Below are positions 41,949 through 50,157 of a stretch of 51,296 bases of DNA, piece by piece (position 1 is the first letter of the stretch; every line of letters starts with the position of its first letter). A model generated the notes under the pieces. It saw only the letters and a list, made by a program, of their open reading frames with translations, did not search any database and was not told where the DNA came from. The position numbers were made by a program, and so were the translations under genes. Source of the DNA: Flavobacterium sp. (GTDB lineage Bacteria > Bacteroidota > Bacteroidia > Flavobacteriales > Flavobacteriaceae); NCBI RefSeq assembly GCF_025352425.1, contig NZ_JANXTI010000064.1:1-51296 (forward strand), written 5' to 3'.

Positions 41949-42692
41949 ATGGAAAATACAAAATTTAATATCGCAGTTTTAATAGATGGTGATAACGCCC
42001 AACCCAAACTGATAAAGGAAATTCTGGAAGAAGTTTCCAAATATGGTAAAGCCACCATCAGAAGGATTTATGGAGACTGGACTCAACAACATATGAACGG
42101 ATGGAAAGAGATTATCAATCAATATTCTATCAGCCCCATTCAAAAGTTTGCTTATACAACCGGTAAAAATTCTACAGACAGCTCATTGATTATTGAAGCC
42201 ATGGATATACTCCACAGCAAAAATGCCGAAGGGTTCTGCATCGTTTCCAGTGATAGCGATTATACAGGTCTGGCCAAAAGAATCCGGGAAGAAGGACTTT
42301 TTGTTATGGGTATCGGACAAGAGAAAACGCCAAGCGCGTTTGTACAATCGTGTGAAATCTTTACGTTCACCGAAAACCTTATTATTGAGAAAGAAATTGT
42401 TCCGGTTGTTAAAAAGAAAACCAATACAAAAGAAATAGCCGCAAAAGAAAAAGATACTTCTCCGAAAATAAATCTATCTATCATAGACAAGGCATTTGAA
42501 ATATCGGCAAATGAAGACGATGAAGCCTATATCTCAAGTATTGGAACCAACCTGCGTAAAATATCACCAAGTTTTGACTCCAGAACCTACGGTTTCAGAA
42601 ACCTGACCAAGCTTTTCGAGAGCCTTGATAAGTACCTGGTGGTGAAAAATATAGTAAACGGATTGAATCATCCTTTAGTCCGATTAAGATAA
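41949..42692 (+). CDS. NYN-domain (LabA/DUF88) nuclease-like protein with OST-HTH/LOTUS domain
   Basis: 247 residues. The NYN/PIN-like domain (about 1-150) has acidic metal-binding positions in AVLIDGDNAQPK, GKNSTDSSLIIEAMDIL and FCIVSSDSDYTGLAKRI, consistent with an RNase. A Lys/Glu linker (KKKTNTKEIAAKEKDTS) leads to a C-terminal OST-HTH/LOTUS-like domain (about 180-247: DDEAYISSIGTNLRKISP, YGFRNLTKLFESL), an RNA-binding winged helix. The same architecture occurs in bacterial proteins and in eukaryotic Limkain/MARF1-type proteins. The target RNA is unknown. Neighbours do not suggest a defence role. Confidence 0.88.
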   Translation: MENTKFNIAVLIDGDNAQPKLIKEILEEVSKYGKATIRRIYGDWTQQHMNGWKEIINQYSISPIQKFAYTTGKNSTDSSLIIEAMDILHSKNAEGFCIVSSDSDYTGLAKRIREEGLFVMGIGQEKTPSAFVQSCEIFTFTENLIIEKEIVPVVKKKTNTKEIAAKEKDTSPKINLSIIDKAFEISANEDDEAYISSIGTNLRKISPSFDSRTYGFRNLTKLFESLDKYLVVKNIVNGLNHPLVRLR

Positions 42693-42798
42693 TTAATGAA
42701 ACTTTAAGCAAACTTTAAATATTCAATAGGCGGTTTTTTTGTTAAATGCATTATTTTTGACCGTCTAAAACATTTAAAACTATAAATATTGTTTGTTT

Positions 42799-44316
42799 AT
42801 GAAGAAATTGCTGGTTGCTACTGTCTTTTGTTTCTCTTCATTATTTGCCGTTGCCCAATCGGGTTACGAGATTACCATTAATCTAAAAAACGCGCCTGAT
42901 TCCATAGCGTATCTTACCTTTTACCAATTTGACAAAACCTTAATTAAGGATACCTGCACCGGTATCAAAAACGGAAAGATTGTTTTTAAAGGAAAGAAAA
43001 AACTCGATAAAGGAATTTATTCGTTGGTGAGCCAGGGAAAATCTATCTACTTTGATTTCTTTATTGACGATAACACGCAAAAATTGGAACTCAAAACGGA
43101 AGCAAGTCAAAATATCGGTAAAGAATTAACCGCTTTGAATTCACCACTGGAAAATGAATTCTTTAGCTATGTTCAATACATTAATGAACAGAACAAAGGA
43201 TTTCAGGCTTATAAACAAACCGCTAAATTGGCTACTATAAAAGACACGCTTGAGTTAAATAAAAAGGCGAAAGATGTCGAAAAAAACATTAACGATTTTG
43301 AAGAAAAGTTTATCGCAAATCATAAGGGAACTTATATTGGTGATGTCATAAACCTGAAAGTAGAAAAACTGCTTAAGGACATTCCCAAAGCATCTAACGG
43401 CAGACCTGACAGTATTCAGGTTTACAACTATTACAAAAAACACTATTGGGACAATGTTGATTTCAAGGATGATGGCACCATCAGAAATCCGTTTTTTAAT
43501 AATAAAATCAAAAAATATTTTGAATCTGTTGTCGTAACACATCCTGATTCTGTTGCTGTTGAAATTGACAGGATTTTGGACAAGACCCAACCCGGCAGCC
43601 TCAACTACAAACTTTTGTTGGCTCATTTCACTTACGCTTATGAAACATCCAAAATAATGGGGTTTGATAAAGTGTTTGTGCACATGTCTGACAACTATTT
43701 TAAAACCGGTAAAGCTGATGGCATTTATGAAGATAATGATGTGGTTAAAAAAATAATGAAGCGTGCCGATAAACTGAAACCACTATTGATTGGTGCCCCG
43801 GCTCAGGACTTGTTTATGATAAAAGCCGAAGATTTCGAGAAAATGAAAACCATGGGATTCGAAACTGCAAAGAACAGTGAAGAAATGACCAATGTTTTCT
43901 ATAAAAATGTTGATCAGGTTACTAAGATGTTTGTCAAATTAAGCGATGTAAAAGCGGAATATACGGTTATTATTTTCTGGGATGTTGATTGTAGTCATTG
44001 CCAAAAAGAAGTTCCGATATTGCTTGAGCAATACAACGAACTTCTAAAAGAAAAGAAAGATGTAAAAGTGTATAGTGTTTATATGCAGCACGAAGGCGAT
44101 AAGTACCTGAAGTATATTGCCGAGCACAAATTACCGTGGATAAACGTTTATGATGGCGCGCATTACAACAATGCTGTGGAGAAATATGATGTTTATTCTA
44201 CGCCGGTAATTTATATATTAGACAGGAATAAAGTCATCAAAGCCAAACGCATTGATGCCAGCCAATTAAAAACTTTGATTAATGCCCTAGACAAAGAGTC
44301 CAAAAGAGGAAAATAA
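42799..44316 (+). CDS. Exported thioredoxin-fold protein (DUF5106/TlpA-like)
   Basis: 505 residues from the ATG at 42799. A signal peptide ends near VAQS (MKKLLVATVFCFSSLFAVAQ). The N-terminal domain (about 20-130) is beta-rich, like DUF4369 (ITINLKNAPDSIAYLTFYQF). The middle is helical (about 130-340). The C-terminal third is a thioredoxin fold with the active-site CSHC motif (FWDVDCSHCQKEVPILLEQY) and a cis-Pro region (YDVYSTPVIYILDR). It is a periplasmic thiol:disulfide oxidoreductase with unknown partner. Its stop is 1 nt from that of the convergent THUMP gene, so no terminator fits between them. Confidence 0.87.
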   Translation: MKKLLVATVFCFSSLFAVAQSGYEITINLKNAPDSIAYLTFYQFDKTLIKDTCTGIKNGKIVFKGKKKLDKGIYSLVSQGKSIYFDFFIDDNTQKLELKTEASQNIGKELTALNSPLENEFFSYVQYINEQNKGFQAYKQTAKLATIKDTLELNKKAKDVEKNINDFEEKFIANHKGTYIGDVINLKVEKLLKDIPKASNGRPDSIQVYNYYKKHYWDNVDFKDDGTIRNPFFNNKIKKYFESVVVTHPDSVAVEIDRILDKTQPGSLNYKLLLAHFTYAYETSKIMGFDKVFVHMSDNYFKTGKADGIYEDNDVVKKIMKRADKLKPLLIGAPAQDLFMIKAEDFEKMKTMGFETAKNSEEMTNVFYKNVDQVTKMFVKLSDVKAEYTVIIFWDVDCSHCQKEVPILLEQYNELLKEKKDVKVYSVYMQHEGDKYLKYIAEHKLPWINVYDGAHYNNAVEKYDVYSTPVIYILDRNKVIKAKRIDASQLKTLINALDKESKRGK

Positions 44317-44317
44317 A

Positions 44318-45481
44318 TTATTCTTCTGAGTTCATATATTTCCCTTTTTTACTGCCTTCATACATTTCATATTTCACTAAACGCGCTTCAAGGCTTCCGT
44401 TGAAAAGTTTTATTTTGCGTGATGGCCGGAGTCCGACAAATTTTAAAGCTTCCAGATTTGCAGTGATAAACCAGGCGTTGGTATTTGGGTAATTATTCTT
44501 TAACGTATCTCCTATTTCTCTGTAAAAACGCTCCAACTCAATATTCAAACGTTCGCCGTATGGCGGATTGAAAACCATATGCAATGGTCCGTTGTTTTCC
44601 TTTTTACTGTCGAAAAAATCGCCCTGAATAACACTTACATAATCATCGAGGTTAGCATTCTGAATGTTATCTTTCGCTTTCTGGGCGGCACTTGGTGCTT
44701 TGTCGTAACCAATAATTGTATGATGAAATTCTTTAGTACGTTTCATTAATGCATCAATAATTTGGTCAAACAAATCGTTATCCCAATCGTTCCATTTTTC
44801 GAAAGCAAATTCTTTTCTATTAATATTCGCCGGAATATTGCAAGCAATCATAGCGGCTTCCGCCAATAAAGTCCCGGAGCCACACATTGGATCCAAAAAA
44901 TCACTGCTTCCATCCCAACCCGAAAGTAATAACACTCCTGCTGCCAGCACTTCATTAATCGGAGCAATATTAGTAGCGGTTCTATAACCACGATGATGTA
45001 GCGAAGCACCCGAGGTATCAAGTGCTACCGAAACCTGGTCTCTGTCGATATGTATGTTAACCCTTAAATCGGGGAAATCCTTATCAACACTTGGGCGTGA
45101 GCCTGTCTTCTCACGGAACTGGTCAACTATCGCATCTTTTGCTTTTTGGGAAACAAATTGTGAATGTTTGAAATTATCCGAATGAATTGTAGCGTCAATT
45201 ACAAAAGTCTGGCTTTCGCCGATATATTTTGTCCAGTCAATACCCTGAATGCCTTTGTATAAATTTTGGTCATTTGTAGCTTTGAAATAATAGATAGGCT
45301 TTAATATTTTCAAAGCAGTCCGTAACGATAAGTTGGCTTTATACATAAATCCTTTATCGCCTTTGAAGCTGACGGCACGCGTGCCAATTTCGACATCCTG
45401 TGCGCCTAACTGCTGTAATTCCTTGGCTAATATTTCTTCAAAACCAAAAAAGGTTTTGGCAATCATTTTAAAATTCTCCAT
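44318..45481 (-). CDS. THUMP-domain class I RNA methyltransferase (RlmL N-terminal-like)
   Basis: 387 residues. An N-terminal ferredoxin-like/THUMP region (about 1-165; FFGFEEILAKELQQLGAQDV) binds structured RNA. The Rossmann methylase (about 185-380) has SAM motif I DFLDPMCGSGTLLAEAAMIA and the catalytic NPPYGERL, indicating N2-guanine methylation, as in RlmL for 23S G2445. There is no C-terminal RlmK-like domain, so it corresponds to the short form. tRNA guanine (Trm11/Trm14-like) is an alternative substrate. A single gene; an AAGGCACAAA inverted repeat lies upstream. Confidence 0.9.
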   Translation of the reverse strand: MENFKMIAKTFFGFEEILAKELQQLGAQDVEIGTRAVSFKGDKGFMYKANLSLRTALKILKPIYYFKATNDQNLYKGIQGIDWTKYIGESQTFVIDATIHSDNFKHSQFVSQKAKDAIVDQFREKTGSRPSVDKDFPDLRVNIHIDRDQVSVALDTSGASLHHRGYRTATNIAPINEVLAAGVLLLSGWDGSSDFLDPMCGSGTLLAEAAMIACNIPANINRKEFAFEKWNDWDNDLFDQIIDALMKRTKEFHHTIIGYDKAPSAAQKAKDNIQNANLDDYVSVIQGDFFDSKKENNGPLHMVFNPPYGERLNIELERFYREIGDTLKNNYPNTNAWFITANLEALKFVGLRPSRKIKLFNGSLEARLVKYEMYEGSKKGKYMNSEE

Positions 45482-45541
45482 TATATTTTATTTTAACGAC
45501 AAATAGATACAAAGTACTTTCTTATGTGACTTTGTTTTTTC

Positions 45542-45573
45542 TTTGTGCCTTTGTGGTTCCAATAAGGCACAAA
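45542..45573. repeat. Inverted repeat TTTGTGCCTT / AAGGCACAAA
   Basis: Ten-base perfect arms with a 12-nt loop in the 171-bp gap between the THUMP methylase and the downstream methyltransferase. There is no T-tract. It fits the intergenic word pattern seen at other gaps. Confidence 0.6.
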
Positions 45574-45615
45574 AGGAAATAAAAAGGGTTTTTACTTTCT
45601 TCGGCAAAAATACAC

Positions 45616-45623
45616 TAATTTTG
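45616..45623 (+). promoter_or_regulatory. -7 element of the class I methyltransferase gene
   Basis: TAATTTTG, matching TAnnTTTG, 29 nt before the ATG at 45653. Confidence 0.5.
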
Positions 45624-45652
45624 TACGTTCAGAATTCATTTGAAAAGAATAA

Positions 45653-46450
45653 ATGTCAGAAGCTATAAAACCACAATCCACAAACAACCCGCGAGCCGTA
45701 AAAGGTGAACTGAGCGAAGTTAAACCACAAACAAATACTTGGTATTCTTCCTGGTTTGACACACCTTATTATCACATACTTTACAAAGACAGAAACTACC
45801 GTGAAGCACAGATTTTCATGGATAATCTTACCCATTATTTAAACCTGCCGGAGAAAGCAAAAGTACTGGATTTGGCTTGTGGCAAAGGTCGGCATGCCAT
45901 TTATCTGAACCAACTGGGCTTTGATGTTATTGGCGCTGATTTATCCGAAAACAGTATTGCTGAAGCCAATAAGAATACAAATGACACGTTGCATTTTGTG
46001 GTTCATGACAAACGCGAGCCATTTGATGAGAAGTTTGATGCAATCTTCAATTTGTTTACGAGTTTTGGTTATTTTGAAAATATTGAAGATGATATTAAAA
46101 CCTTATTAGCCATAAAGGAAAGCCTTTCGGAATATGGTTTTGCTGTGATTGACTTTATGAATTCGCCAGTGGTGATTGATAATTTGATTCCGGAAGAAAC
46201 CAAGGAAGTCGATGGCATAATCTTTAACATTAAGCGATTTGTGATTGATGGTTTTATAATAAAGGAGATTGATTTTGAGGCGGACGGCAAAAAGTTCCAC
46301 TTCACAGAAAATGTAAGAGCGTATACTTTGGAAGATTTTCAAACCATGATGAACGAAACCGGAATTTATTTATTGGATACTTTTGGTGATTATAAATTGA
46401 AAAAATTTCATAAAAGCACCAGTGAGCGTTTAATAATGATTTTTAAATAA
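45653..46450 (+). CDS. Class I SAM-dependent methyltransferase
   Basis: 265 residues. The first 40 residues have low complexity (AIKPQSTNNPRAVKGELSEV) and differ from the typical family start at WYSSWFDTPYYHILYKDRNY, so an internal start is conceivable, but no better ATG is evident. Methylase motif I is VLDLACGKGRHAIYLNQLGF, with the SAM-ribose Asp in VIGADLSENSIA. The C-terminal part has FNLFTSFGYF and RAYTLEDFQTM. A small-molecule methylase, substrate unknown. It is followed by a 77-bp gap with word repeats. Confidence 0.87.
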   Translation: MSEAIKPQSTNNPRAVKGELSEVKPQTNTWYSSWFDTPYYHILYKDRNYREAQIFMDNLTHYLNLPEKAKVLDLACGKGRHAIYLNQLGFDVIGADLSENSIAEANKNTNDTLHFVVHDKREPFDEKFDAIFNLFTSFGYFENIEDDIKTLLAIKESLSEYGFAVIDFMNSPVVIDNLIPEETKEVDGIIFNIKRFVIDGFIIKEIDFEADGKKFHFTENVRAYTLEDFQTMMNETGIYLLDTFGDYKLKKFHKSTSERLIMIFK

Positions 46451-46452
46451 AG

Positions 46453-46522
46453 TGGATTTGGTTATTTGTGGATTTGGTTATTTGAAAGCCAAATAACCGA
46501 ATAACCGCATAACCGAATAAAC
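46453..46522. repeat. Octamer-like words GGTTATTTG then AATAACCG
   Basis: Two direct GTGGATTTGGTTATTT copies followed by inverted words (CCAAATAACCGAATAACCGC). GGTTATTTG-aaag-CCAAATAACC can fold into a hairpin. It lies between two co-directional genes. Confidence 0.7.
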
Positions 46523-46527
46523 AACAA

Positions 46528-47196
46528 ATGAATTACTTATTACCCTTACTCTCAGTACTTATTGGCTACTTAATTGCTATTGTGCTTAAGCCTAGAGTAA
46601 AACAAAACCTAAAACTATTACTGGCATTCAGCGGTTCGTTTTTATTGTCATTAACCGTTTTGCATTTGTTGCCCGATGTATATCAAAGTGGAAATAAAAG
46701 CGTTGGAATTTTTATCATGTGTGGAATTTTATTCCAGATAATTTTGGAGTTCTTCTCTAAAGGCGCCGAACACGGGCACGTTCACGGGCATGATAAATTA
46801 ACACAAATGCCCTGGCTGCTGTTTATCAGTTTATGTATTCACGCTTTGCTCGAAGGTTTCCCGGTGGGACATCACCATGATTTAGCTTACGGAATCGCTA
46901 TTCACCACTTACCTATCGCGATTATCCTAACAACATTTTTTATTCAGGCCGAGCTGAACAAAGTGGCGCTGTTTTTCTTTATGCTGACGTTTGCAGTAAT
47001 GACTCCACTGGGTACATTAGCTTCAGATAGTTTTCCAATATTAAACCAATATTATACCCAAATTACCGCTGTTGTCATCGGAATCCTTTTTCATATTTCA
47101 TCAACAATTATCTTTGAAAGCAGCGAAGGACACAAATTTAATATTGCCAAGGTATCGATGATTATTTTAGGGATTGTATTGGCGAGTTTTTTGTAA
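46528..47196 (+). CDS. ZIP family divalent metal transporter
   Basis: 222 residues, eight predicted helices. A His-rich cytoplasmic loop (EHGHVHGHDKL) lies between helices 3 and 4. The metal path contains SLCIHALLEGFPVGHHHDLA and IAIHHLPIAIILTTF, with His/Glu residues on two helices as in ZIP proteins. It imports Zn2+ or another divalent cation into the cytoplasm. It is probably co-transcribed with the upstream methyltransferase (77-bp gap, no terminator) and with murQ downstream. No metal-responsive operator is recognisable. Confidence 0.9.
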   Translation: MNYLLPLLSVLIGYLIAIVLKPRVKQNLKLLLAFSGSFLLSLTVLHLLPDVYQSGNKSVGIFIMCGILFQIILEFFSKGAEHGHVHGHDKLTQMPWLLFISLCIHALLEGFPVGHHHDLAYGIAIHHLPIAIILTTFFIQAELNKVALFFFMLTFAVMTPLGTLASDSFPILNQYYTQITAVVIGILFHISSTIIFESSEGHKFNIAKVSMIILGIVLASFL

Positions 47197-47235
47197 ACTT
47201 TGTAACTTAGCAACTCTAAAACTTTGCCACTATAA
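47195..47235. repeat. ACTTTG / AACT word cluster upstream of murQ
   Basis: AACTTTGTAACTTAGCAACT and AAACTTTGCCAC: degenerate copies of an AACTTTG word, running from the stop of the ZIP gene toward the murQ ATG. The word overlaps the TAnnTTTG promoter motif, so a promoter may be embedded. Confidence 0.5.
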
Positions 47236-47239
47236 CAAA

Positions 47240-48052
47240 ATGAACTTCACCAAAACCACTGAACAATCCTCGCACTACGAACATTTGGAAAAAATGTCGG
47301 TTGCTGATTTGTTAGCCAATATCAATAAAGAAGATAAAACTGTTCCGCTTGCTGTTGAAAAAGCGTTGCCGCAAATCGAAGCGTTGGTTACCCAAGTCGT
47401 TGAAAAAATGAAACTCGGAGGAAGGCTTTTTTATATTGGTGCCGGAACTTCTGGAAGATTAGGTATCGTTGATGCATCGGAATGTCCGCCCACGTTTGGT
47501 GTTCCGTTTGATATGGTCAACGGACTAATTGCCGGCGGAGACAAAGCCATTCGACAAGCTGTTGAAAATGCAGAAGACGATACACTTCAGGCCTGGATAG
47601 ATTTACAGGAACACGGCATAATGGCCAATGATGTGGTTATTGGTATAGCCGCTTCGGGAACTACGCCATATGTTACTGGCGGATTGGAAAAATGCAATGC
47701 ACAAAATATTATTACGGGCTGTATCACCTGCAACGAAGGAAGTCCGATAGCGATAGCATCAAAGTTTCCCATAGTTGTTGTTGTTGGCCCCGAGTTCGTC
47801 ACGGGAAGTTCCCGAATGAAAGCCGGTACCGCACAGAAACTAGTGCTAAACATGATTTCTACGGCAACGATGATTCAGCTTGGAAAAGTCAAAGGCAACA
47901 AAATGGTTGACATGCAACTTAGTAATGACAAATTGGTTGACCGCGGCGTTAAGATGATTATGGGTGAAATCCCTGTTGATTATGAAAAGGCGTCACAATT
48001 ATTAAATGAATATGGCAGCGTTAGAAAAGCCGTCGAGAATTATAATAAATAA
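47240..48052 (+). CDS. murQ: N-acetylmuramic acid 6-phosphate etherase
   Basis: 270 residues from the ATG at 47240; the longer frame is repeat-derived. It cleaves the lactyl ether of MurNAc-6-P to give GlcNAc-6-P in cell-wall recycling. The SIS-domain phosphosugar motif is LFYIGAGTSGRLGIVDASEC, followed by PPTFGVPFDMV; GIAASGTTPYVTGGL and GPEFVTGSSRMKAGTAQKLV are typical, with a C-terminal MIMGEIPVDYEKASQLLN. The recycling partners AnmK, MurP or NamZ are not in this window. Its stop shares one base with the next gene's start (TAATG). Confidence 0.95.
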   Translation: MNFTKTTEQSSHYEHLEKMSVADLLANINKEDKTVPLAVEKALPQIEALVTQVVEKMKLGGRLFYIGAGTSGRLGIVDASECPPTFGVPFDMVNGLIAGGDKAIRQAVENAEDDTLQAWIDLQEHGIMANDVVIGIAASGTTPYVTGGLEKCNAQNIITGCITCNEGSPIAIASKFPIVVVVGPEFVTGSSRMKAGTAQKLVLNMISTATMIQLGKVKGNKMVDMQLSNDKLVDRGVKMIMGEIPVDYEKASQLLNEYGSVRKAVENYNK

Positions 48053-48336
48053 TGGAAGTTTATATTTTCTTTTTCATTTTGGGATTGATGCCTGTCTTAT
48101 GGATATTCAGCCTTCTGACGCTAAGAAAGTGGCAATTTTTCTTTCGTTTTCTTTGGATTAATGCTTTAGCAGTTATATCCTATTCCACATTAATCATTTT
48201 TTCAGGATTATCATTTTTTGGTCACGATGAATATGGTTTAAAAAAAGTATTCTTATTTTTAATGACTATTGGCTTTCATACCATCATAGGATTTACTATT
48301 GCTTTATATTACAAATACATAATGTCAAAAAAATAA
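48052..48336 (+). CDS. Small membrane protein coupled to murQ
   Basis: 94 residues with three hydrophobic helices (VYIFFFILGLMPVLWIFSLL, FLWINALAVISYSTLIIFSG, VFLFLMTIGFHTIIGFTIAL). It starts at the ATG that overlaps the murQ stop by one base, so the two are translationally coupled. No family recognised. Confidence 0.75.
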   Translation: MEVYIFFFILGLMPVLWIFSLLTLRKWQFFFRFLWINALAVISYSTLIIFSGLSFFGHDEYGLKKVFLFLMTIGFHTIIGFTIALYYKYIMSKK

Positions 48337-48345
48337 CCTCTAAAA

Positions 48346-48831
48346 ATGAAACAATTACTTTTCATACTCATCTTGCTCCTGGGATTTACTGCTTTTTCGC
48401 AAGAACTTACCCTGAAAAAAACTACGGCTGTTGTACTCAAATTGGAAAACGGAAAGATTTATCAGAATGGCGAACAAGTTCCGAGTTATCTGGTTAAGAA
48501 AATTTTGGCTTCAAATCTACATTCCCTTCATCTTTACAAGGCAGCCAAGTCAAAAGAAGCGCTTGGCGGAATGCTTCTCGGATTGGGAGCAACGGCTTGT
48601 ATTGTTGATTTGGCTATTGGTTTGTTTTCGGATGCAAAATATCCTACTGCCATAACGTATGCCGGTTTAGGCGTCGTTGCCATTTCCATTCCGATACTTT
48701 CCGGAAGGGCAAAGAAAGTGGAAGAAGCGGTAAGAAGCTATAACGACGGACTCAAAAATACAGGTTCGCTTGATTTTGATCTCAATGTAGTGTCGAATCA
48801 AAACGGAGTTGGAATCCAGATAAAATTTTAA
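48346..48831 (+). CDS. Exported hypothetical protein with two hydrophobic segments
   Basis: 161 residues. Signal peptide MKQLLFILILLLGFTAFSQE. The mature region contains KLENGKIYQNGEQVPSYLVK, then a hydrophobic Gly-rich hairpin (ALGGMLLGLGATACIVDLAI and TYAGLGVVAISIPILSGRAK), and ends SNQNGVGIQIKF, which resembles a last beta-strand. It may be a membrane-associated envelope protein. It begins 9 nt after the previous gene and is followed 1 nt later by DUF6095. Confidence 0.75.
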   Translation: MKQLLFILILLLGFTAFSQELTLKKTTAVVLKLENGKIYQNGEQVPSYLVKKILASNLHSLHLYKAAKSKEALGGMLLGLGATACIVDLAIGLFSDAKYPTAITYAGLGVVAISIPILSGRAKKVEEAVRSYNDGLKNTGSLDFDLNVVSNQNGVGIQIKF

Positions 48832-48832
48832 C

Positions 48833-49060
48833 ATGCCTGTCAACAAAGAACTTCTGGACAAAGGAATTAAATATTTGCTATACGCATTGCCCCTAATGTT
48901 TATTGGACCCAGCGTAATTTATAATGCGTTTATCAATAAGCAGAATGTGTGGCATTATTTGGTGTTAGCTTTTGGAATCACTTTTTGTTTTTTAGCAGTT
49001 TACTTTATGTTTAAGGGAATCAAAACTTTAACCGACGCACTTTTTCATCATGATAAATAA
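48833..49060 (+). CDS. DUF6095 family small membrane protein
   Basis: 75 residues. Two helices (YLLYALPLMFIGPSVIYNAF and YLVLAFGITFCFLAVYFMFK) with INKQNVWH between, and GIKTLTDALFHHDK at the end. The pattern is that of Flavobacteriaceae DUF6095. It overlaps the DUF1572 start by 11 nt. Its role is unknown; it belongs to a run of short envelope genes after murQ. Confidence 0.82.
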   Translation: MPVNKELLDKGIKYLLYALPLMFIGPSVIYNAFINKQNVWHYLVLAFGITFCFLAVYFMFKGIKTLTDALFHHDK

Positions 49061-49621
49061 TGGTTACTTAGAAAGCATCAAAAAGCAATTTCTCTATTAT
49101 AAAACCTTAGGAGAAAAGGCAATGGAGCAGCTCGAACCTGAACAATTGTTCATTTCAGTAAACGAAGATACCAATTCCATTGCGGTTATTATACAGCACC
49201 TTTCGGGAAACATGATTTCACGATGGACAGACTTCATGACAAGTGATGGCGAGAAAGAATGGCGCAACCGCGATGGCGAATTTGAAGAAACAATTTCCAA
49301 TAAGGAAGAATTGCTAAAACTTTGGAATAAAGGCTGGGATTTTTTTTCAACACTATTAATTCCTTAGCTCCTGACCAACTGGAAACCATCATTTATATCC
49401 GTAATGAAGGCCACACCATGATGGAAGCAATAAACCGTCAGTTGGCGCATTATCCGTACCATATTGGGCAGATTGTTTTTTATGCCAAAATGCTAAAGCA
49501 AACCGAATGGAATTCGCTTTCGATTCCGAAAAACAAATCCAACAGTTATAATGCGGATAAGTTTTCGAAAGAAAAATGCATTAAGAACTTTACGGATGAT
49601 GAACTCGATAAACTAAAATAA
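49050..49621 (+). pseudogene. DUF1572 (DinB-like) protein, interrupted by a frameshift in a T8 run
   Basis: The first frame starts MINNGYLESIKKQFLYYKTL and contains DTNSIAVIIQHLSGNMISRW, typical of the DinB/DUF1572 four-helix bundle with a metal-binding His. It ends with a stop at 49367, after a run of eight Ts at 49340-49348. With one more T the reading frame continues FNTINSLAPDQLETIIYIRN, then INRQLAHYPYHIGQIVFYAK, which supplies the family's remaining metal-ligand His residues. Length 572 nt is one short of a multiple of three; the restored protein would be 190 aa. It is the clearest case of a homopolymer indel. Confidence 0.9.
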
Positions 49622-49730
49622 CTAGCCCCGAGTGAAGCGGCATCCTTTTTAAAGATTGGCCTAGGCGAAGCAAAGGCACATCTTAAAAAAGATATAGCGG
49701 AAAGCGGGAACCAGCTCCTAAAAATGAAAT
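49622..49730. repeat. Structured intergenic element (AGCCCCG ... AGCGGGAACCAGCT)
   Basis: AGCCCCGAGTGAAGCGGCAT at the 5' side and GATATAGCGGAAAGCGGGAA at the 3' side flank a CCTTTTTAAAGAT / ATCTTAAAAAAG inverted pair. I recall a similar AGCCCCG... element in many Flavobacterium intergenic regions, but cannot search. It occupies the DUF1572-lipoprotein gap. Confidence 0.55.
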
Positions 49731-49761
49731 CAAAGATTCACGAATACCAAAAATAACTTGC

Positions 49762-50136
49762 ATGAGTAAAAAACTAACTCTACTTCTACTGACCTTATCG
49801 ATAATCTCCTGCAACAACCACGAACGCAACTGCGCCGATTTCAAAACCGGAAAGTTTGAATTTACGCAGGACATTGATGGCAAAAAGCATACTTCCACTT
49901 TTACCCGAACGGAGAACCTTCAGATTGAAACCTATAACGGAAAAACCGATACCGCTTCCGTGCGCTGGGTAAACGACTGCGAATTTATACTTCAAAAGCT
50001 TCATCCAAAAAGTATGAAGGAAGAAAAGGCAATCAGTATGAAAATCTTGTTTACTGAAAAGAATAGGTATACCTTTGAATATTCCTTTGTGGGAAGCAAC
50101 AAAAAATCACGCGGCGTTGTAACAAAACTCGATTAA
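49762..50136 (+). CDS. Hypothetical lipoprotein
   Basis: 124 residues with a lipobox (MSKKLTLLLLTLSIISC). The mature part is a small beta-barrel-like domain with DFKTGKFEFTQDIDGKKHTS, FTRTENLQIETYNGKTDTAS, RWVNDCEFILQKLHP and FEYSFVGSNKKSRGVV. Orthologues in flavobacteria are often labelled DNA topoisomerase IV, a propagated misannotation: there is no topoisomerase motif and it is an exported lipoprotein. It is probably unrelated in function to TerC, 21 nt downstream. Confidence 0.8.
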   Translation: MSKKLTLLLLTLSIISCNNHERNCADFKTGKFEFTQDIDGKKHTSTFTRTENLQIETYNGKTDTASVRWVNDCEFILQKLHPKSMKEEKAISMKILFTEKNRYTFEYSFVGSNKKSRGVVTKLD

Positions 50137-50157
50137 GCACAAATTAAATTTATTAAA

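Noticed and set aside
49762..50136. DNA topoisomerase IV subunit
   Set aside because: A label I have seen on similar proteins. The sequence is a 124-aa lipoprotein without topoisomerase motifs.
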